Assembly (NCBI RefSeq): GCF_006717145.1
Contig: NZ_VFQF01000001.1
Location: 2,418,001 to 2,482,000, forward strand
Reading direction: 5' to 3'
Source: Humibacillus xanthopallidus
GTDB lineage: Bacteria > Actinomycetota > Actinomycetes > Actinomycetales > Dermatophilaceae
DNA: 64,000 nucleotides
Under the pieces are notes generated by a model. It ran no database searches and was not told the DNA's origin. It saw only the letters and a list, made by a program, of their open reading frames with translations. A program made the position numbers and the translations under genes. This document shows, in pieces, positions 41,441-51,524 of this stretch (the stretch's first letter is position 1; every line of letters starts with the position of its first letter).

Positions 41441-43368
41441 GCGGAGGGGGTCTCGCCACTGTCGGAGGCCGGATCGGAGGCCTGGCCGGTCGGCTCGCCG
41501 GCCCCCTTCGGCTTCGCCATCTTCGGCGCCGCGAGGGGGTCGGTGTGGTGGCGCGTGCCACCCGGCGCCGAGTCGCCGAGCCGGGCGCGCTCGTCCTCGA
41601 TGACCTGCTCGGGGTCGAGCTTGACGAAGACTCCGGTCGGCTTCGCGATGGGGGTCCCGACGACGACGGGGCGGCTCTCCCACCGTGGCGTCGAGGAGTA
41701 CTCACCGGTGATCACGGGGTAGCTGCGGGCGTCGTCGTCGAGGTCCCTGACGACCTCGAGACGAGGCATCGGCATGAGCTCGCCCTCGCCTCCGAGAACG
41801 GCGTGGACGCGGTTCGCGGCGTGGGGCAGGAACGGTGAGATGAGCGTATTGATATCTGAGACGGCCTGGGCCAGCGTGTGCAGCACCGTCGAGAGCCGCT
41901 CGCGCTGGTCGTCGCCCTTGAGCTTGAACGGCTCGGTCTTCGACACGTACGCGTTCGCCTCCCCCACGACGCGCATCACCTCGGCGAGCGCGGCCTTCTG
42001 GCGGTGCCGCTCGAGCGAGGCGCCGACGGTCGCGAACGCACCCCGCACGACAGCGAGCAGCTCCTCGTCGACGGGCTCCACGGCATACGGCTGCGGGATC
42101 TCGCCGAAGCTCTTGGCGATCATCGCGGCCGTGCGGTTGACGAGGTTGCCCCAGCCGGCCACGAGCTCGCTGTTGTTGCGCTGGACGAACTCGGCCCAGG
42201 AGAAGTCGGCGTCCTGGTTCTCCGGCCCCGCCGCGCAGATGAAGTAGCGGATCGGGTCGGGGCCGTAGCGCGCGACAATGTCCTGCACGTAGATGACGTG
42301 CTTGCGCGATGTGGAGAACTGCTTGCCCTCGAGCGTCATGAACTCGCTCGCGACGACCTCGGTCGGCAGGTTGAGCACGCCATACTCCCCCGGCTCCCCG
42401 CCCTTGTCGCCGCGTCCGGCGTAGCCGAGCAGCTCGGCCGGCCAGATCTGGCTGTGGAAGGTGATGTTGTCCTTGCCCTGGAAGTAGTAGGACACGGCCG
42501 TCGGGTCGTTCCACCACTCACGCCAGCGCTCTGCATCGCCCGAGCGGCGAGCCCACTCGATCGAGGCCGAGAGGTAGCCGATGACCGCGTCGAACCAGAC
42601 GTAGAGGCGCTTGCTCGGGTTGTCCTCCCAGCCCTCGAGCGGGATCGGGATGCCCCAGTCGATGTCGCGCGTCATGGCCCGCGGGCGGACGTCCTTGAGG
42701 AGGTTCTTGGAGAACTTGATGACGTTGGGCCGCCACGTGCCCGACGCCTCGCGGCCGTCGAGCCACTCGCCGAGGGCGCCCGCGAGCGCCGGCAGGTCGA
42801 GGAAGAAGTGCTGGGTCTCGATGAACTCGGGCGTCTCGCCGTTGATCTTGCTGCGGGGGTTGATCAGCTCGTCGGCGTCGAGCTGGTTGCCACAGTTGTC
42901 GCACTGGTCGCCGCGGGCCTCGGGGAAGGAGCAGATGGGGCAGGTGCCCTCGATGTAGCGGTCGGGCAGGGTGCGGCCCGTCGAGGGGCTGATCGCGCCG
43001 CGCGTCGTCTGCTCGACCATGTAACCGTTGGCGTGGACCTGGCGGAACATCTCCTGCACGACGGCGTAGTGGTTGCGCGTCGTCGTGCGGGTGAAGAGGT
43101 CGTAGGAGAGGCCGAGGTCGGTGAGGTCCTGGGCGATGACGGCGTTGTACTTGTCGACGAGCTCCTGTGGCGTGATGCCCTCCTCCTCGGCGAGGACGAG
43201 GATCGGCGTGCCGTGCTCGTCGGTGCCGCTCACCATGAGGACGTCGTGCCCCGCCATCCGCATGTACCTGCTGAAGACGTCGGAGGGCACGCCGAAACCG
43301 GCCACGTGGCCGATGTGGCGCGGGCCGTTGGTGTACGGCCAGGCGACGGCAGACAGGACATGACTCAT
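41437..43368 (-). CDS. metG: Methionyl-tRNA synthetase
   Basis: 643 aa class I synthetase charging Met-t[21 protein letters not shown] holds the HIGH motif, [22 protein letters not shown] the four zinc cysteines, and [12 protein letters not shown] a variant of KMSKS in which FSTS replaces [20 protein letters not shown] is part of the catalytic core. After about 560 the protein has a short Lys/Pro-rich end instead of a full C-terminal tRNA-binding dimer domain. The ATG at 43368 follows AGGA by 8 bases; upstream frame is repeat sequence. Coupled to tatD. Confidence 0.96.
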   Translation of the reverse strand: MSHVLSAVAWPYTNGPRHIGHVAGFGVPSDVFSRYMRMAGHDVLMVSGTDEHGTPILVLAEEEGITPQELVDKYNAVIAQDLTDLGLSYDLFTRTTTRNHYAVVQEMFRQVHANGYMVEQTTRGAISPSTGRTLPDRYIEGTCPICSFPEARGDQCDNCGNQLDADELINPRSKINGETPEFIETQHFFLDLPALAGALGEWLDGREASGTWRPNVIKFSKNLLKDVRPRAMTRDIDWGIPIPLEGWEDNPSKRLYVWFDAVIGYLSASIEWARRSGDAERWREWWNDPTAVSYYFQGKDNITFHSQIWPAELLGYAGRGDKGGEPGEYGVLNLPTEVVASEFMTLEGKQFSTSRKHVIYVQDIVARYGPDPIRYFICAAGPENQDADFSWAEFVQRNNSELVAGWGNLVNRTAAMIAKSFGEIPQPYAVEPVDEELLAVVRGAFATVGASLERHRQKAALAEVMRVVGEANAYVSKTEPFKLKGDDQRERLSTVLHTLAQAVSDINTLISPFLPHAANRVHAVLGGEGELMPMPRLEVVRDLDDDARSYPVITGEYSSTPRWESRPVVVGTPIAKPTGVFVKLDPEQVIEDERARLGDSAPGGTRHHTDPLAAPKMAKPKGAGEPTGQASDPASDSGETPSA

Positions 43369-43419
43369 GCGCTGAATCCTAGGCGGGCGCCCGACCCGGC
43401 CGCGCACGACATGTGCCGG

Positions 43420-43467
43420 GCCCGAGACCAAGCCCGAGACCAGGCCCGAGACCTGGCCCGAGACCTC
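43420..43467. repeat. Four 12-bp tandem repeats upstream of metG
   Basis: Four copies of GCCCGAGACCNN (ending AA, AG, TG, TC) lie end to end at 43420-43467, between the divergent starts of metG and the SRPBCC gene. They are in the promoter region of both. Confidence 0.9.
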
Positions 43468-43522
43468 CCGCCACCTGGCCCAAGATCTGGCGCGGTCGGT
43501 GGCGCAGGAGTAGGACGGATGG

Positions 43523-43951
43523 ATGACTGGACACGTGGCACGAGCAGAGGTCATCGTCGCGAAGCACCCGACCGCCGTCTGGAGCACCCTCACCGACCCC
43601 GAGCAGGTGCGCAGCTGGATGGTCGGCACGACCGTGACGACCGACTGGCAGGTCGGCAGCCCCATCACCTGGCAGGGCGAGATGAACGGACGGCCCTACG
43701 AGGACAAGGGAGAGGTGCTCGAGGCCGACGCGCCGCGCCGCCTCTCGATGACGCACTACAGCCCGCTCATGGGTCAGGAGGACCGGCCGGAGAGCTACCA
43801 CACCGTCACCTACACGCTGACCCCGACGCGGGACGGCCGCACGACGGTCGCGCTCGAGCAGGACGGCAACGACTCGGCAGAGCAGGCCGAGCAGTTCTCG
43901 CAGAGCTGGCAGCAGATGCTCGAGAGCCTCAAGCAGACGGCCGAGCACTGA
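43523..43951 (+). CDS. SRPBCC-domain protein (AHSA1-like)
   Basis: 142 aa single helix-grip START-like domain. [32 protein letters not shown] is the N-terminal strand-helix, [32 protein letters not shown] the central sheet and a long helix ends the protein ([11 protein letters not shown]). Such proteins bind hydrophobic ligands; the ligand is unknown. It is convergent with OsmC, separated by a perfect hairpin. Confidence 0.88.
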   Translation: MTGHVARAEVIVAKHPTAVWSTLTDPEQVRSWMVGTTVTTDWQVGSPITWQGEMNGRPYEDKGEVLEADAPRRLSMTHYSPLMGQEDRPESYHTVTYTLTPTRDGRTTVALEQDGNDSAEQAEQFSQSWQQMLESLKQTAEH

Positions 43952-43953
43952 CA

Positions 43954-43982
43954 GCGGCGCCGCCCCACCGGGACGGCGCCGC
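43954..43982. terminator. Bidirectional terminator-like hairpin
   Basis: GCGGCGCCG pairs with CGGCGCCGC around an 11-base loop. It lies between the convergent SRPBCC and OsmC genes, just after the SRPBCC stop. Confidence 0.6.
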
Positions 43983-44000
43983 CTCTGACAACGGGTCAGC

Positions 44001-44426
44001 TCACTCGGTGAAGTTGACCTCGAGGGTGATCGGCACCTTGAGCGCCTGGCTGACGGGGCAGCCCTCCTTGGCGGCCTGGGCGGCCTGCTCGAACTGCTCG
44101 GCGGTCAGGCCCGGGACCTTACCGGTAACGGTGAGCGCGACGCCGGTGATGCCGGTGCCCGGCACGAAGCTGACGGCAGCCTTGGTGTCGATCGTCTCGG
44201 GGGGCGTGCCCGCCTGGGCGAGGCCGTGCGACAACGCCATCGAGTAGCACGTCGAGTGCGCCGCCGCGATGAGCTCCTCGGGGCTGGTCAGCCCGTTCGA
44301 CTCGTTCGCCCGCGCGGCCCACGTGACGTCGTGGCTGCCGAGCTCGGAGGACTCGAACGTGACCTTGCCGGCGCCCTCCATGAGGGAGCCCTCCCAGTGG
44401 GCCGAGGCGTTGCGGATGACTGCCAT
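44001..44426 (-). CDS. OsmC-family peroxiredoxin-like protein
   Basis: 141 aa OsmC subgroup. The peroxide-reactive cysteines are in AAHSTCYSMAL and AKEGCPVSQAL; RNASAHWEGSLMEGAGKV is the N-terminus. It reduces organic hydroperoxides with thiol help. GGAGGATC precedes the ATG at 44426. It forms a single-gene transcript on the minus strand, near rsmI. Confidence 0.93.
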   Translation of the reverse strand: MAVIRNASAHWEGSLMEGAGKVTFESSELGSHDVTWAARANESNGLTSPEELIAAAHSTCYSMALSHGLAQAGTPPETIDTKAAVSFVPGTGITGVALTVTGKVPGLTAEQFEQAAQAAKEGCPVSQALKVPITLEVNFTE

Positions 44427-44533
44427 GTGCTGATCCTCCAGTGAAGTCGGTCGTGTCGGTCGTGTGACGGTCAGGGACGGATCGCCCCTGCCTCCACCCA
44501 AGCCGCAACCACCGACGGTGACAAGGGCTGCGG

Positions 44534-45364
44534 TCAGCCCTTGGCGACGGCCGCGTCGTAGAGCGCCTTCTTCGACAGCCCGGTGCGCCCCGCGACGTCG
44601 GCGGCGACGTCCTTGAGCCGCTCCCCCGCAGCCACCCGCTGCCGTATGCCGTCCAGCGCGTCCTCGACGGACGTGACCACCCGCTCGGCACCCGCGACGA
44701 CGACCGTGATCTCGCCTCGGGCACCCTCGGTGGCCCACTCGGCGAGCTCGGCCAGGGTGCCGCGCCGCACCTCCTCGTAGGTCTTCGTCAGCTCTCGACA
44801 GACGGCGGCACGTCGGGTCGGTCCGAAGGCCTCTGCCATCGCGGCGAGGGTCTCGGCGAGGCGATGGGGCGCCTCGAAGTAGACGAGGGTGCGCCGCTCC
44901 TGCGCCGCCTCGGCGAGCACGCGGGCGCGCTCGCCCGCCTTGCGCGGCAGGAAGCCGTCGAAGGCGAAGCGGTCGACGGGCAGTCCGGACACGGCGAGCG
45001 CCATGAGGACCGCGCTCGGCCCGGGAACGCAGGTGACGCGGATGCCCGCCTCCACCGCAGCGGCGACGAGGCGGTACCCGGGGTCCGAGACGGACGGCAT
45101 ACCGGCGTCGGTGACGACGACGACGCGCTCACCGGCGAGGAGCCGCTCGACGAGCTCGGGGGTGCGGGCCGCCTCGTTGTGCTCGTGGTAGCTGAGCACG
45201 CGCCCCGTCGGCATGACCTCGAGAGCGGTGAGCAGCCGCTTGAGCCGGCGGGTGTCCTCGGCGGCGATGACGTCGGCGGTCGCGAGCTCCTGGCCGAGCC
45301 GCGGGGCCGCGTCGCGGGGGTCGCCGATCGGGGTGGCGGCGAGGACGAGGGTGCCGGTGCTCAT
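44534..45364 (-). CDS. rsmI: 16S rRNA (cytidine 1402-2'-O) methyltransferase
   Basis: 276 aa tetrapyrrole-methylase-fold enzyme (C1402 2'-O methylation). LVLAATPIGDPRDAAPR, VIAAEDTRRLKRLL, SYHEHNE, VVTDAGMPSVSDPGYRLV, PGPSAVLMALAVSGLP and YFEAPHRLAETL are the family blocks. ATG at 45364. In Mycobacterium it is divergent from pmt (Rv1003 and Rv1002c); here pmt is 12 kb away. Confidence 0.94.
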   Translation of the reverse strand: MSTGTLVLAATPIGDPRDAAPRLGQELATADVIAAEDTRRLKRLLTALEVMPTGRVLSYHEHNEAARTPELVERLLAGERVVVVTDAGMPSVSDPGYRLVAAAVEAGIRVTCVPGPSAVLMALAVSGLPVDRFAFDGFLPRKAGERARVLAEAAQERRTLVYFEAPHRLAETLAAMAEAFGPTRRAAVCRELTKTYEEVRRGTLAELAEWATEGARGEITVVVAGAERVVTSVEDALDGIRQRVAAGERLKDVAADVAGRTGLSKKALYDAAVAKG

Positions 45365-45582
45365 GACGCCATCCTCGCAGTCGTTCAGCAGACCGGACCT
45401 TGGCGTCACCTCACCGAGGATGTCGCCGGATGGCGCACTCCTTGGAGGGTCGTCCGCACGACGACGTCCACCTCGAAGCCCACCTCACCGACCACCTCAC
45501 CGCGACTTCACCCGCGCAGGGTGAGCCGCAGGGCCCCGGACGGCGAGAGCCTGAGGCACGCAACTGATCCCCGGGGGTGCCT

Positions 45583-46716
45583 GTGACGCAAGAGCCGGAC
45601 GCCGGACGTGGCGCCTCGACGGAAGAGCCTCCGGCAACCGTTGCGCCCGGGCGCGGCTGGCTGCCGACGGGCGTCAAGGCCGGCCCGGCCGTTGCCGTCG
45701 TCCTCGCGGCCGCGCTGGTCGGAGGCGCCGTCGGGGCGCTGCTCGCGACCCGCCTCGCCGACATCGGCTCCAACCGCGCCTGCCCGGCGATCGACGTCGC
45801 GGCCGACACGCTCCCGAGCGTCGTCACGGTGCTCACGGCCGGCCCGTCAGGATCGGGGAACGGCACCGGAGAGCTGATCCGCACCGGTGGCTACGTGCTG
45901 ACCAACGACCATGTCATCGCCGCGGCCGTGACCTCCGGCGGGGCGGTGGGGGTGCGCTACGGCGACGGGGTCACCACCACGGCGACCGTCGTGGGCCGCG
46001 ACCCGGTCACCGACCTCGCGGTGATCAAGGCGGCGGATGCCGCCAAGGACCGCCCGCTCATCCGCATCGGCGACTCCGCCACGCTGCGGGTCGGGCAGCC
46101 GGTCGTCGCCCTCGGCGCGCCGCTCGGACTGTCGAGCACCGTCACGTCGGGCATCGTCAGCGCGCTCGGCCGCCACGTGCCGCTGCCCACGGGTGGTGGC
46201 ACGACGGCCCACCTGCTCGACGCCGTCCAGACCGATGCCGCGATCAACCCCGGCAACAGCGGCGGGCCGCTCGTCGGCTGCTCCGGCGCCATGGTCGGCG
46301 TCAACACTGCCATCGCCACCGCCCCCAACGAGCAGGGAGTGAGCGGCGGCGGCAGCGTCGGGGTCGGCTTCGCCATCCCGATGGGCATCGCGATCCCGAT
46401 CGCCGACTCGCTCATCGACACGGGACGCGCGGGCCACCCGGACCTCGGGCTGAACGCCCAGGCGATGATCGTCGAGGGCAAGGAGGCCGTGCCGACCGGC
46501 CTCTACGTCTCGGCCGTCACGCCGGGCGGACCGGCAGCCCAGGCGGGCATCCGGGCCGGTGACATCATCCTCACCGTCGACGGCCAGAGCGCGACGTCGG
46601 TCGACCAGCTCGTGCTGGCCGCCCTCACGCGCGCGGAGGGCGACACCGTCCCATTCACGATCTCGCGTGGCGGCGCCCGCAGCGACGTGACGGTGACCCT
46701 CGGGCCGGCCCCGTGA
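45583..46716 (+). CDS. Membrane-anchored HtrA-like serine protease with PDZ domain
   Basis: 377 aa. A single hydrophobic helix (about 35-57) anchors the protein, then a trypsin-like domain: His in VLTNDHVIAAA, Asp in DPVTDLAVIKA, Ser in NPGNSGGPLVG. A PDZ domain ends it (GGPAAQAGIRAGDIILTVDG). It should act on the outer side of the membrane in quality control of proteins. GTG at 45583 has GGGGG five bases before it; one two codons earlier is possible. It is divergent from rsmI. Confidence 0.92.
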   Translation: MTQEPDAGRGASTEEPPATVAPGRGWLPTGVKAGPAVAVVLAAALVGGAVGALLATRLADIGSNRACPAIDVAADTLPSVVTVLTAGPSGSGNGTGELIRTGGYVLTNDHVIAAAVTSGGAVGVRYGDGVTTTATVVGRDPVTDLAVIKAADAAKDRPLIRIGDSATLRVGQPVVALGAPLGLSSTVTSGIVSALGRHVPLPTGGGTTAHLLDAVQTDAAINPGNSGGPLVGCSGAMVGVNTAIATAPNEQGVSGGGSVGVGFAIPMGIAIPIADSLIDTGRAGHPDLGLNAQAMIVEGKEAVPTGLYVSAVTPGGPAAQAGIRAGDIILTVDGQSATSVDQLVLAALTRAEGDTVPFTISRGGARSDVTVTLGPAP

Positions 46717-46743
46717 CCCTGACCCTGCTGACCTTCGTGATCA

Positions 46744-46858
46744 CTGACCTCCCGACCCACTGACCTACCCGGCCCACTTACCTCCCGGGCCCACTGACAT
46801 CCCGGCCCACTGACCTTCCCGGCCTATAGATGTCCCGGGCCCTGGCCCACTGACACCT
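46744..46858. repeat. Imperfect tandem repeats of about 17 bp
   Basis: Five or more copies of CCCGGCCCACTGACCT-like sequence, with drift (TTACCT, GACAT, GACAC), fill most of the gap between the HtrA-like gene and ppc. The gap holds no gene. Confidence 0.8.
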
Positions 46859-46935
46859 CGTCGCCCGTCTCACGGCGACGTCCCGATGGTGGGACAGGAA
46901 ACGCGCTCGAAACCTCCACGCGATACCACTGGTCC

Positions 46936-49773
46936 ATGAGCACCCAGGGCCGCACCACGACCGAGCAGCTGATCGAGGCCGACCGCCGCGAGCCGAACGT
47001 CGCGACGTTCGCCGCCGGTGTCTCCTCGGCGCAGCAGCACGCCGCCCTCCGCGCGTCGGTTCGCCAGCTCGGCGCGCTCCTAGGCGAGGCACTGACCCGG
47101 CACGAGGGGCCAGAGCTGCTCGACCTCGTCGAGCGGGTGCGCCGGCTCGCCCGCCAGCCCGAGGACGACGAGCTGCGTGCGACCCTCGCCGGGGTCGACG
47201 CGAAGACGGCGGTGGTGCTCGCCCGGGCCTTCACGGCCTACTTCCAGCTCGTCAACGTCACCGAGCAGCTCCACCGCTGGCAGGAGGTGACGGCGGTCGA
47301 CGAGGGGCCGCTCGCGTCGGCGGTCGGGCGCATCGGGCACGCCCTTGAGGACGGCAGCCTCGACCGCGGCCTCCTCGTGCAGGTGCTCCAGCGGCTGGAG
47401 TACCGCCCCGTCTTCACCGCCCACCCGACCGAGGCCACCCGGCGCTCGGTGACCGACCAGCTGCGGCGCATCGCCGACACGGTGCAGGCCATCGAGGACC
47501 CGCGCCGCCCGGCGGCCGAGCTGCCGCGGCTCCAGCACCGCCTCGCCGAGCTCGTCGACCTGCTGTGGCAGACGGACGAGCTGCGCATCGTGCGCCCCGA
47601 GCCCACCGACGAGGCGCGCACCGCCATCTACTACCTCCACACGATCGCGGCCAGCGTCGTGCCGGAGCTGCTTGCCGAGCTCGACCGCACGCTGGCGACC
47701 ATCGGCATCGAGCTGCCACCGGAGGCGCGTCCGCTGCGCTTCGGCGCCTGGGCCGGCGGCGACCGCGACGGCAACCCGAACGTCACCCCGGCCGTGACCC
47801 TCGAGGTCATCGGCCTGCAGCACGACGCAGGCCTGCGCGAGATCGTCACCGGCGTCGAGGCGCTGCTCTCCGAGCTGTCGTCGTCGACCCGGGTCGTCCC
47901 CGTCACCGACGAGCTGCGCGCGAGCCTCGAGCGCGACGCGGAGGCGCTGCCCATCACGTTCAACGCCGTGCGGCGGCTCAACGCCGAGGAGCCCTACCGC
48001 CTCAAGCTGAGCTTCGTGCGCGTGCGGCTGCTCCGCACCCGCGACCGCCTCGCCCACGGCACGGCCCACGAGCCGGGCCGCGACTACGCCGGCTTCGACG
48101 AGCTGCTCGCCGACCTCGTCCTCATCCGCGACTCGATGCGCGCGGGCGGCGACGAGCTGACGGCCGACGGCGGGATCCTGCGCCTGACGCGCACCGCCAC
48201 GGCGATCGGTCTCGGCCTCGCGACGCTCGACATCCGCGAGCACAGCGACAAGCACCACGCGGCCCTGGCCGACCTCTACGACCGCATCGGCGAGCTCGAG
48301 ACGCCGTATGCCGCCCTCGACCGTCCCGCACGCATCGCCCTCCTGTCGCGCGAGCTGGGTTCACGGCGGCCCCTCACGGGCACCGGCGTGAGCGACCTCG
48401 GGGTGGCGGCGTCGGCGTCGCTCGAGCTGCTCGGCACGATCCGCACCGCCCTCGACACCTACGGGCCCGAGGTCATCGAGACCTACATCGTCTCGATGAC
48501 CCACGACATCGACGACCTCTTCGCCGTCGTCGTCCTCGCGCGCGAGGCCGGCCTCGTCGACACCGGCTCCGAGACCGCGCCGGCGTCGGCTCGCATCGGC
48601 TTCGCGCCGCTCTTCGAGACCGTGGCCGAGCTGGAGTCGGCGGGGCCGCTGCTCGACGCGCTGCTCAGCGACCCGGCATACCGCCGCGTCGTCGCCGCCC
48701 GGGGCGACGTGCAGGAGATCATGCTCGGCTACTCCGACAGCTCGAAGGACGCGGGAATCGCCGCGTCGCAGTGGCAGATCCACCGCGCGCAGCGCGCGCT
48801 GCGCGACATCGGGCGCCGGCACGGTGTCGTGCTGCGGCTCTTCCACGGCCGCGGAGGTTCGGTCGGACGCGGCGGCGGCCCGACGGGCGAGGCCGTCATG
48901 TCGCAGCCCTACGGCAGCCTCGACGGTCCGATCAAGATCACCGAGCAGGGCGAGGTGCTGAGCGACAAGTACACCCTGCCGGGGCTCGGGCGCTTCAACC
49001 TCGAGGTAGCGCTCGCGGCGGTGCTCGAGGCCTCGGTGCTGCACCGCACCTCGCTCCTGCCCAAGGACGTGCTCGACAGCTGGAACGGCACGATGGACCT
49101 CGTCGCCGGCAGCGGGCAGCAGGCCTACCGCGGCCTCGTGCGCGACCCCGGGCTCGTGCCGTTCTTCGTGTCGGCCACCCCCGTCGACGAGCTCGGCAAG
49201 ATGAACATCGGCTCGCGCCCAGCCAAGCGACCCGGCGGGGCGGGCGGGCTCGAGGACCTGCGCGCCATCCCGTGGGTCTTCGGCTGGACCCAGTCGCGGA
49301 TCATCCTGCCGGGCTGGTTCGGCGTGGGGTCGGGCCTCGCGGCCGCTCGTGAGGACGGCCGCCGCGACACGCTGCGCGAGATGTACGGCTCGTGGGCCTT
49401 CTTCCGCACCTTCCTGTCCAACGTGCAGATGACCCTCGCCAAGACCGATCTCGACATCGCGGCGGGCTACGTGCACGAGCTCGTGCCGGCCGAGGTGGCC
49501 GGGCTCTTCGAGACGATCCGCGAGGAGCACGCCCGCACGCTCGAGGAGGTGCTGCGCGTGACGGGTCAGTCGGTGCTGCTCGAGTCGGCGCCGACGCTGC
49601 GCCGCACTCTCGAGCTGCGCGACAGCTACCTCGCACCGCTGCACGCGCTGCAGACCTCGCTGCTCGCGCGGTCGCGGTCGGTGCCCGACGAGGCCGATCC
49701 CGACCCCGACGTGCAGCGAGCGCTGCTGCTGACGATCAACGGCATCGCGGCCGGGCTGCGCAACACCGGCTGA
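46936..49773 (+). CDS. ppc: Phosphoenolpyruvate carboxylase
   Basis: 945 aa anaplerotic enzyme: PEP plus bicarbonate gives oxaloacetate. The catalytic histidine is in VFTAHPTEATRRSV, the lysine/arginine region is in GYSDSSKDAGIAASQWQ, and RLFHGRGGSVGRGGGPTGEA forms the active-site loop. WVFGWTQSRIILPGWFGVG and the C-terminal RNTG complete the family pattern. Length normal. It is a single-gene transcript after the tandem repeats, convergent with the WYL regulator. Confidence 0.97.
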   Translation: MSTQGRTTTEQLIEADRREPNVATFAAGVSSAQQHAALRASVRQLGALLGEALTRHEGPELLDLVERVRRLARQPEDDELRATLAGVDAKTAVVLARAFTAYFQLVNVTEQLHRWQEVTAVDEGPLASAVGRIGHALEDGSLDRGLLVQVLQRLEYRPVFTAHPTEATRRSVTDQLRRIADTVQAIEDPRRPAAELPRLQHRLAELVDLLWQTDELRIVRPEPTDEARTAIYYLHTIAASVVPELLAELDRTLATIGIELPPEARPLRFGAWAGGDRDGNPNVTPAVTLEVIGLQHDAGLREIVTGVEALLSELSSSTRVVPVTDELRASLERDAEALPITFNAVRRLNAEEPYRLKLSFVRVRLLRTRDRLAHGTAHEPGRDYAGFDELLADLVLIRDSMRAGGDELTADGGILRLTRTATAIGLGLATLDIREHSDKHHAALADLYDRIGELETPYAALDRPARIALLSRELGSRRPLTGTGVSDLGVAASASLELLGTIRTALDTYGPEVIETYIVSMTHDIDDLFAVVVLAREAGLVDTGSETAPASARIGFAPLFETVAELESAGPLLDALLSDPAYRRVVAARGDVQEIMLGYSDSSKDAGIAASQWQIHRAQRALRDIGRRHGVVLRLFHGRGGSVGRGGGPTGEAVMSQPYGSLDGPIKITEQGEVLSDKYTLPGLGRFNLEVALAAVLEASVLHRTSLLPKDVLDSWNGTMDLVAGSGQQAYRGLVRDPGLVPFFVSATPVDELGKMNIGSRPAKRPGGAGGLEDLRAIPWVFGWTQSRIILPGWFGVGSGLAAAREDGRRDTLREMYGSWAFFRTFLSNVQMTLAKTDLDIAAGYVHELVPAEVAGLFETIREEHARTLEEVLRVTGQSVLLESAPTLRRTLELRDSYLAPLHALQTSLLARSRSVPDEADPDPDVQRALLLTINGIAAGLRNTG

Positions 49774-49859
49774 CACGAGCCGTGTGACCACGCGCCCACT
49801 CACCCCTGCGATTACGAGGCCACTCGAGTGTGGAGAGGGGCTCTTTCTCCCCGCCGGCC

Positions 49860-50834
49860 TCAGGTGTCGCCGGGCTGGGCGGCTGCCGCGAGGAGGCGCT
49901 GCGCCTGGCGGGTCATCGCATCGCGCAGCTCGGGCGGCCCGAGCACCGTCATCGGCCACGGCATGAGGGCGAGGTGCAGGGCCATCCAGTCGAGGTTCTG
50001 ACCCCCCGACTCGAGGATGCAGTGCGAGCGGCCGTCAGCCGTGACGGTTCCCACCGACGACGGAATGCGTTGCTCGACAACGGATTTCGGCGCCTCGATG
50101 CGCACCCGGGCGACATGGTCGTAGGCGCCGACCGTGATCGCCCGTCGGACGAAGTCTGCGGCGTCGGGCGCGTCGCGCGGCCGGAAGCGCCACCCGCTCG
50201 TCGCCGGCTCGGCCATGCGGTCGAGCCGGAACGTCCTCCAGTCGTCGCGGTCGAGGTCATAGGCGAGCAGGTACCAGCGGCGACCGGTGGCGACGAGGCG
50301 GTAGGGCTCGATGCGGCGTTCCCCCTCACCCCGCGGGCCGGCATACCGGAAGGTGACGCGCTCGGTCTCGCGGCAGGCGCGGGCGAGCAGGAGGAGGGTG
50401 CGCGCGTCGACGGCCGGCGTCGTCGCATCGAGGGTGACGGTGGCCTCGTGGATGGCCTCGACCTGCGCGCGGAGCCGCCCGGGCAGCACCTGGTCGAGCT
50501 TCGCGAGGGTGCGCACGGCGGCCTCGCCGAGGCCCTCGACCGTGCCGCCGGCGGCGAGGCGCAAGCAGACCGCGACGGCGACTGCCTCGTCGTCGTCGAG
50601 CAGCAGCGGGGGCAGGCGACGTCCAGCGCCGAGCTGGTAGCCACCCCCGGCGCCGTGGGTGGCGCGCACCGGGTAGCCGAGGTCGCGCAACCGGTCGACG
50701 TCGCGACGGACGCTGCGGGTCGTCACGCCGAGGCGCTCGGCGAGCTCCGTGCCGCTCCAGACGGGCCGGCTCTGCAGCAGGTCGAGCAGCCGCAGCGTGC
50801 GCGCGGTCGGGCCGCCTTCGGTCGTCTCGGACAT
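49860..50834 (-). CDS. WYL-domain transcriptional regulator (YafY/PafC type)
   Basis: 324 aa. N-terminal HTH_11-type winged helix: LLDLLQSRPVWSGTELAERLGVTTRSVRRDVDRLRDLGYPV. Then the WYL domain with FRYAGPRGEGERRIEPYRLVATGRRWYLLAYDLDRDDWRTFRLDRM (the motif reads WYL), and the C-terminal WCX region. WYL domains sense ligands such as nucleic acids or small molecules. It is divergent from two DinB genes, with a 15-base palindrome between; it most likely regulates them. Confidence 0.9.
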   Translation of the reverse strand: MSETTEGGPTARTLRLLDLLQSRPVWSGTELAERLGVTTRSVRRDVDRLRDLGYPVRATHGAGGGYQLGAGRRLPPLLLDDDEAVAVAVCLRLAAGGTVEGLGEAAVRTLAKLDQVLPGRLRAQVEAIHEATVTLDATTPAVDARTLLLLARACRETERVTFRYAGPRGEGERRIEPYRLVATGRRWYLLAYDLDRDDWRTFRLDRMAEPATSGWRFRPRDAPDAADFVRRAITVGAYDHVARVRIEAPKSVVEQRIPSSVGTVTADGRSHCILESGGQNLDWMALHLALMPWPMTVLGPPELRDAMTRQAQRLLAAAAQPGDT

Positions 50835-50857
50835 GCGTTCACCATCTCATCCACTGC

Positions 50858-50872
50858 GGACAGGAACTGTCC
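50858..50872. promoter_or_regulatory. Putative WYL-regulator operator
   Basis: GGACAG-GAA-CTGTCC is a perfect 6-base inverted repeat with a 3-base centre, in the 61-base gap between the WYL and DinB genes. It overlaps a CTATAT -10-like box pointing to the DinB gene. Confidence 0.6.
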
Positions 50873-50895
50873 TATATGGCTGACACGATCGCTCC

Positions 50896-51510
50896 ATGAC
50901 AGAGACAACGAAAGAGAAGACAGCCACCACGAACACGGCGGAAGCGACTGCGGCAGTGGACTGGCCGCGGGTCCTGCTCGACCAGCTCGATTGGCACTGG
51001 ACCAACCAGCTGCGGCCGCGGCTCGACGGGCTCACCGACGAGGAGTACGTCTGGGAGCCGACCCCGGGCGCGTGGAACGTGCACCCGCGGGGGCAGGGAG
51101 CCACCGACCTCCAGGGCGGTCGCGGCGATCTGACGATCGACTGGGCCTACCCGGAGCCGGTGCCGGCGCCCGTGACGACGATCGCCTGGCGCCTCGCGCA
51201 CGTCATCGTCGGCGTGCTCGGCGCCCGGGTGCACAGCCACTTCGGCGGCCCCGAGGCCGACTACCTGACCTTCGACTACGCCGGCACCGCCGACGAGGCG
51301 CTCGCGCAGCTCGACTCGGCGTATGCCGCGTGGATCGCGGGCGTCCGCGGCTGGGGAGCCGCCGAGCTGGCCAAGCCCTGCGGGCCTGCCGAGGGGCCGT
51401 GGGCGGAGCACTCCCGCGCCGAGCTCGTCACCCACATCAACCGCGAGGTCATCCACCACGGGGCCGAGATCGCCGTGCTGCGTGACCTCTTCCCCCACCG
51501 CAACGACTGA
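50896..51510 (+). CDS. DinB-family protein
   Basis: 204 aa four-helix bundle of the DinB/MSMEG-type family. LLDQLDWHWTNQLRPRLDGLTDEEYVWEP is the first helix with the His, TTIAWRLAHVIVGVLGARVHSHF the second with its His, and HINREVIHHGAEIAVLRDLF the third, giving the usual three metal histidines. Such proteins are mycothiol- or bacillithiol-linked S-transferases or isomerases in some cases. First of two related genes under the WYL regulator. Confidence 0.87.
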   Translation: MTETTKEKTATTNTAEATAAVDWPRVLLDQLDWHWTNQLRPRLDGLTDEEYVWEPTPGAWNVHPRGQGATDLQGGRGDLTIDWAYPEPVPAPVTTIAWRLAHVIVGVLGARVHSHFGGPEADYLTFDYAGTADEALAQLDSAYAAWIAGVRGWGAAELAKPCGPAEGPWAEHSRAELVTHINREVIHHGAEIAVLRDLFPHRND

Positions 51511-51524
51511 CAGGAGCCACCGAC

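Noticed and set aside
49815-49855. Hairpin between ppc and the WYL gene
   Set aside because: CACTCGAGTG and a short GGAGA/TCTCC stem are present, but the stem is too short to call a terminator.
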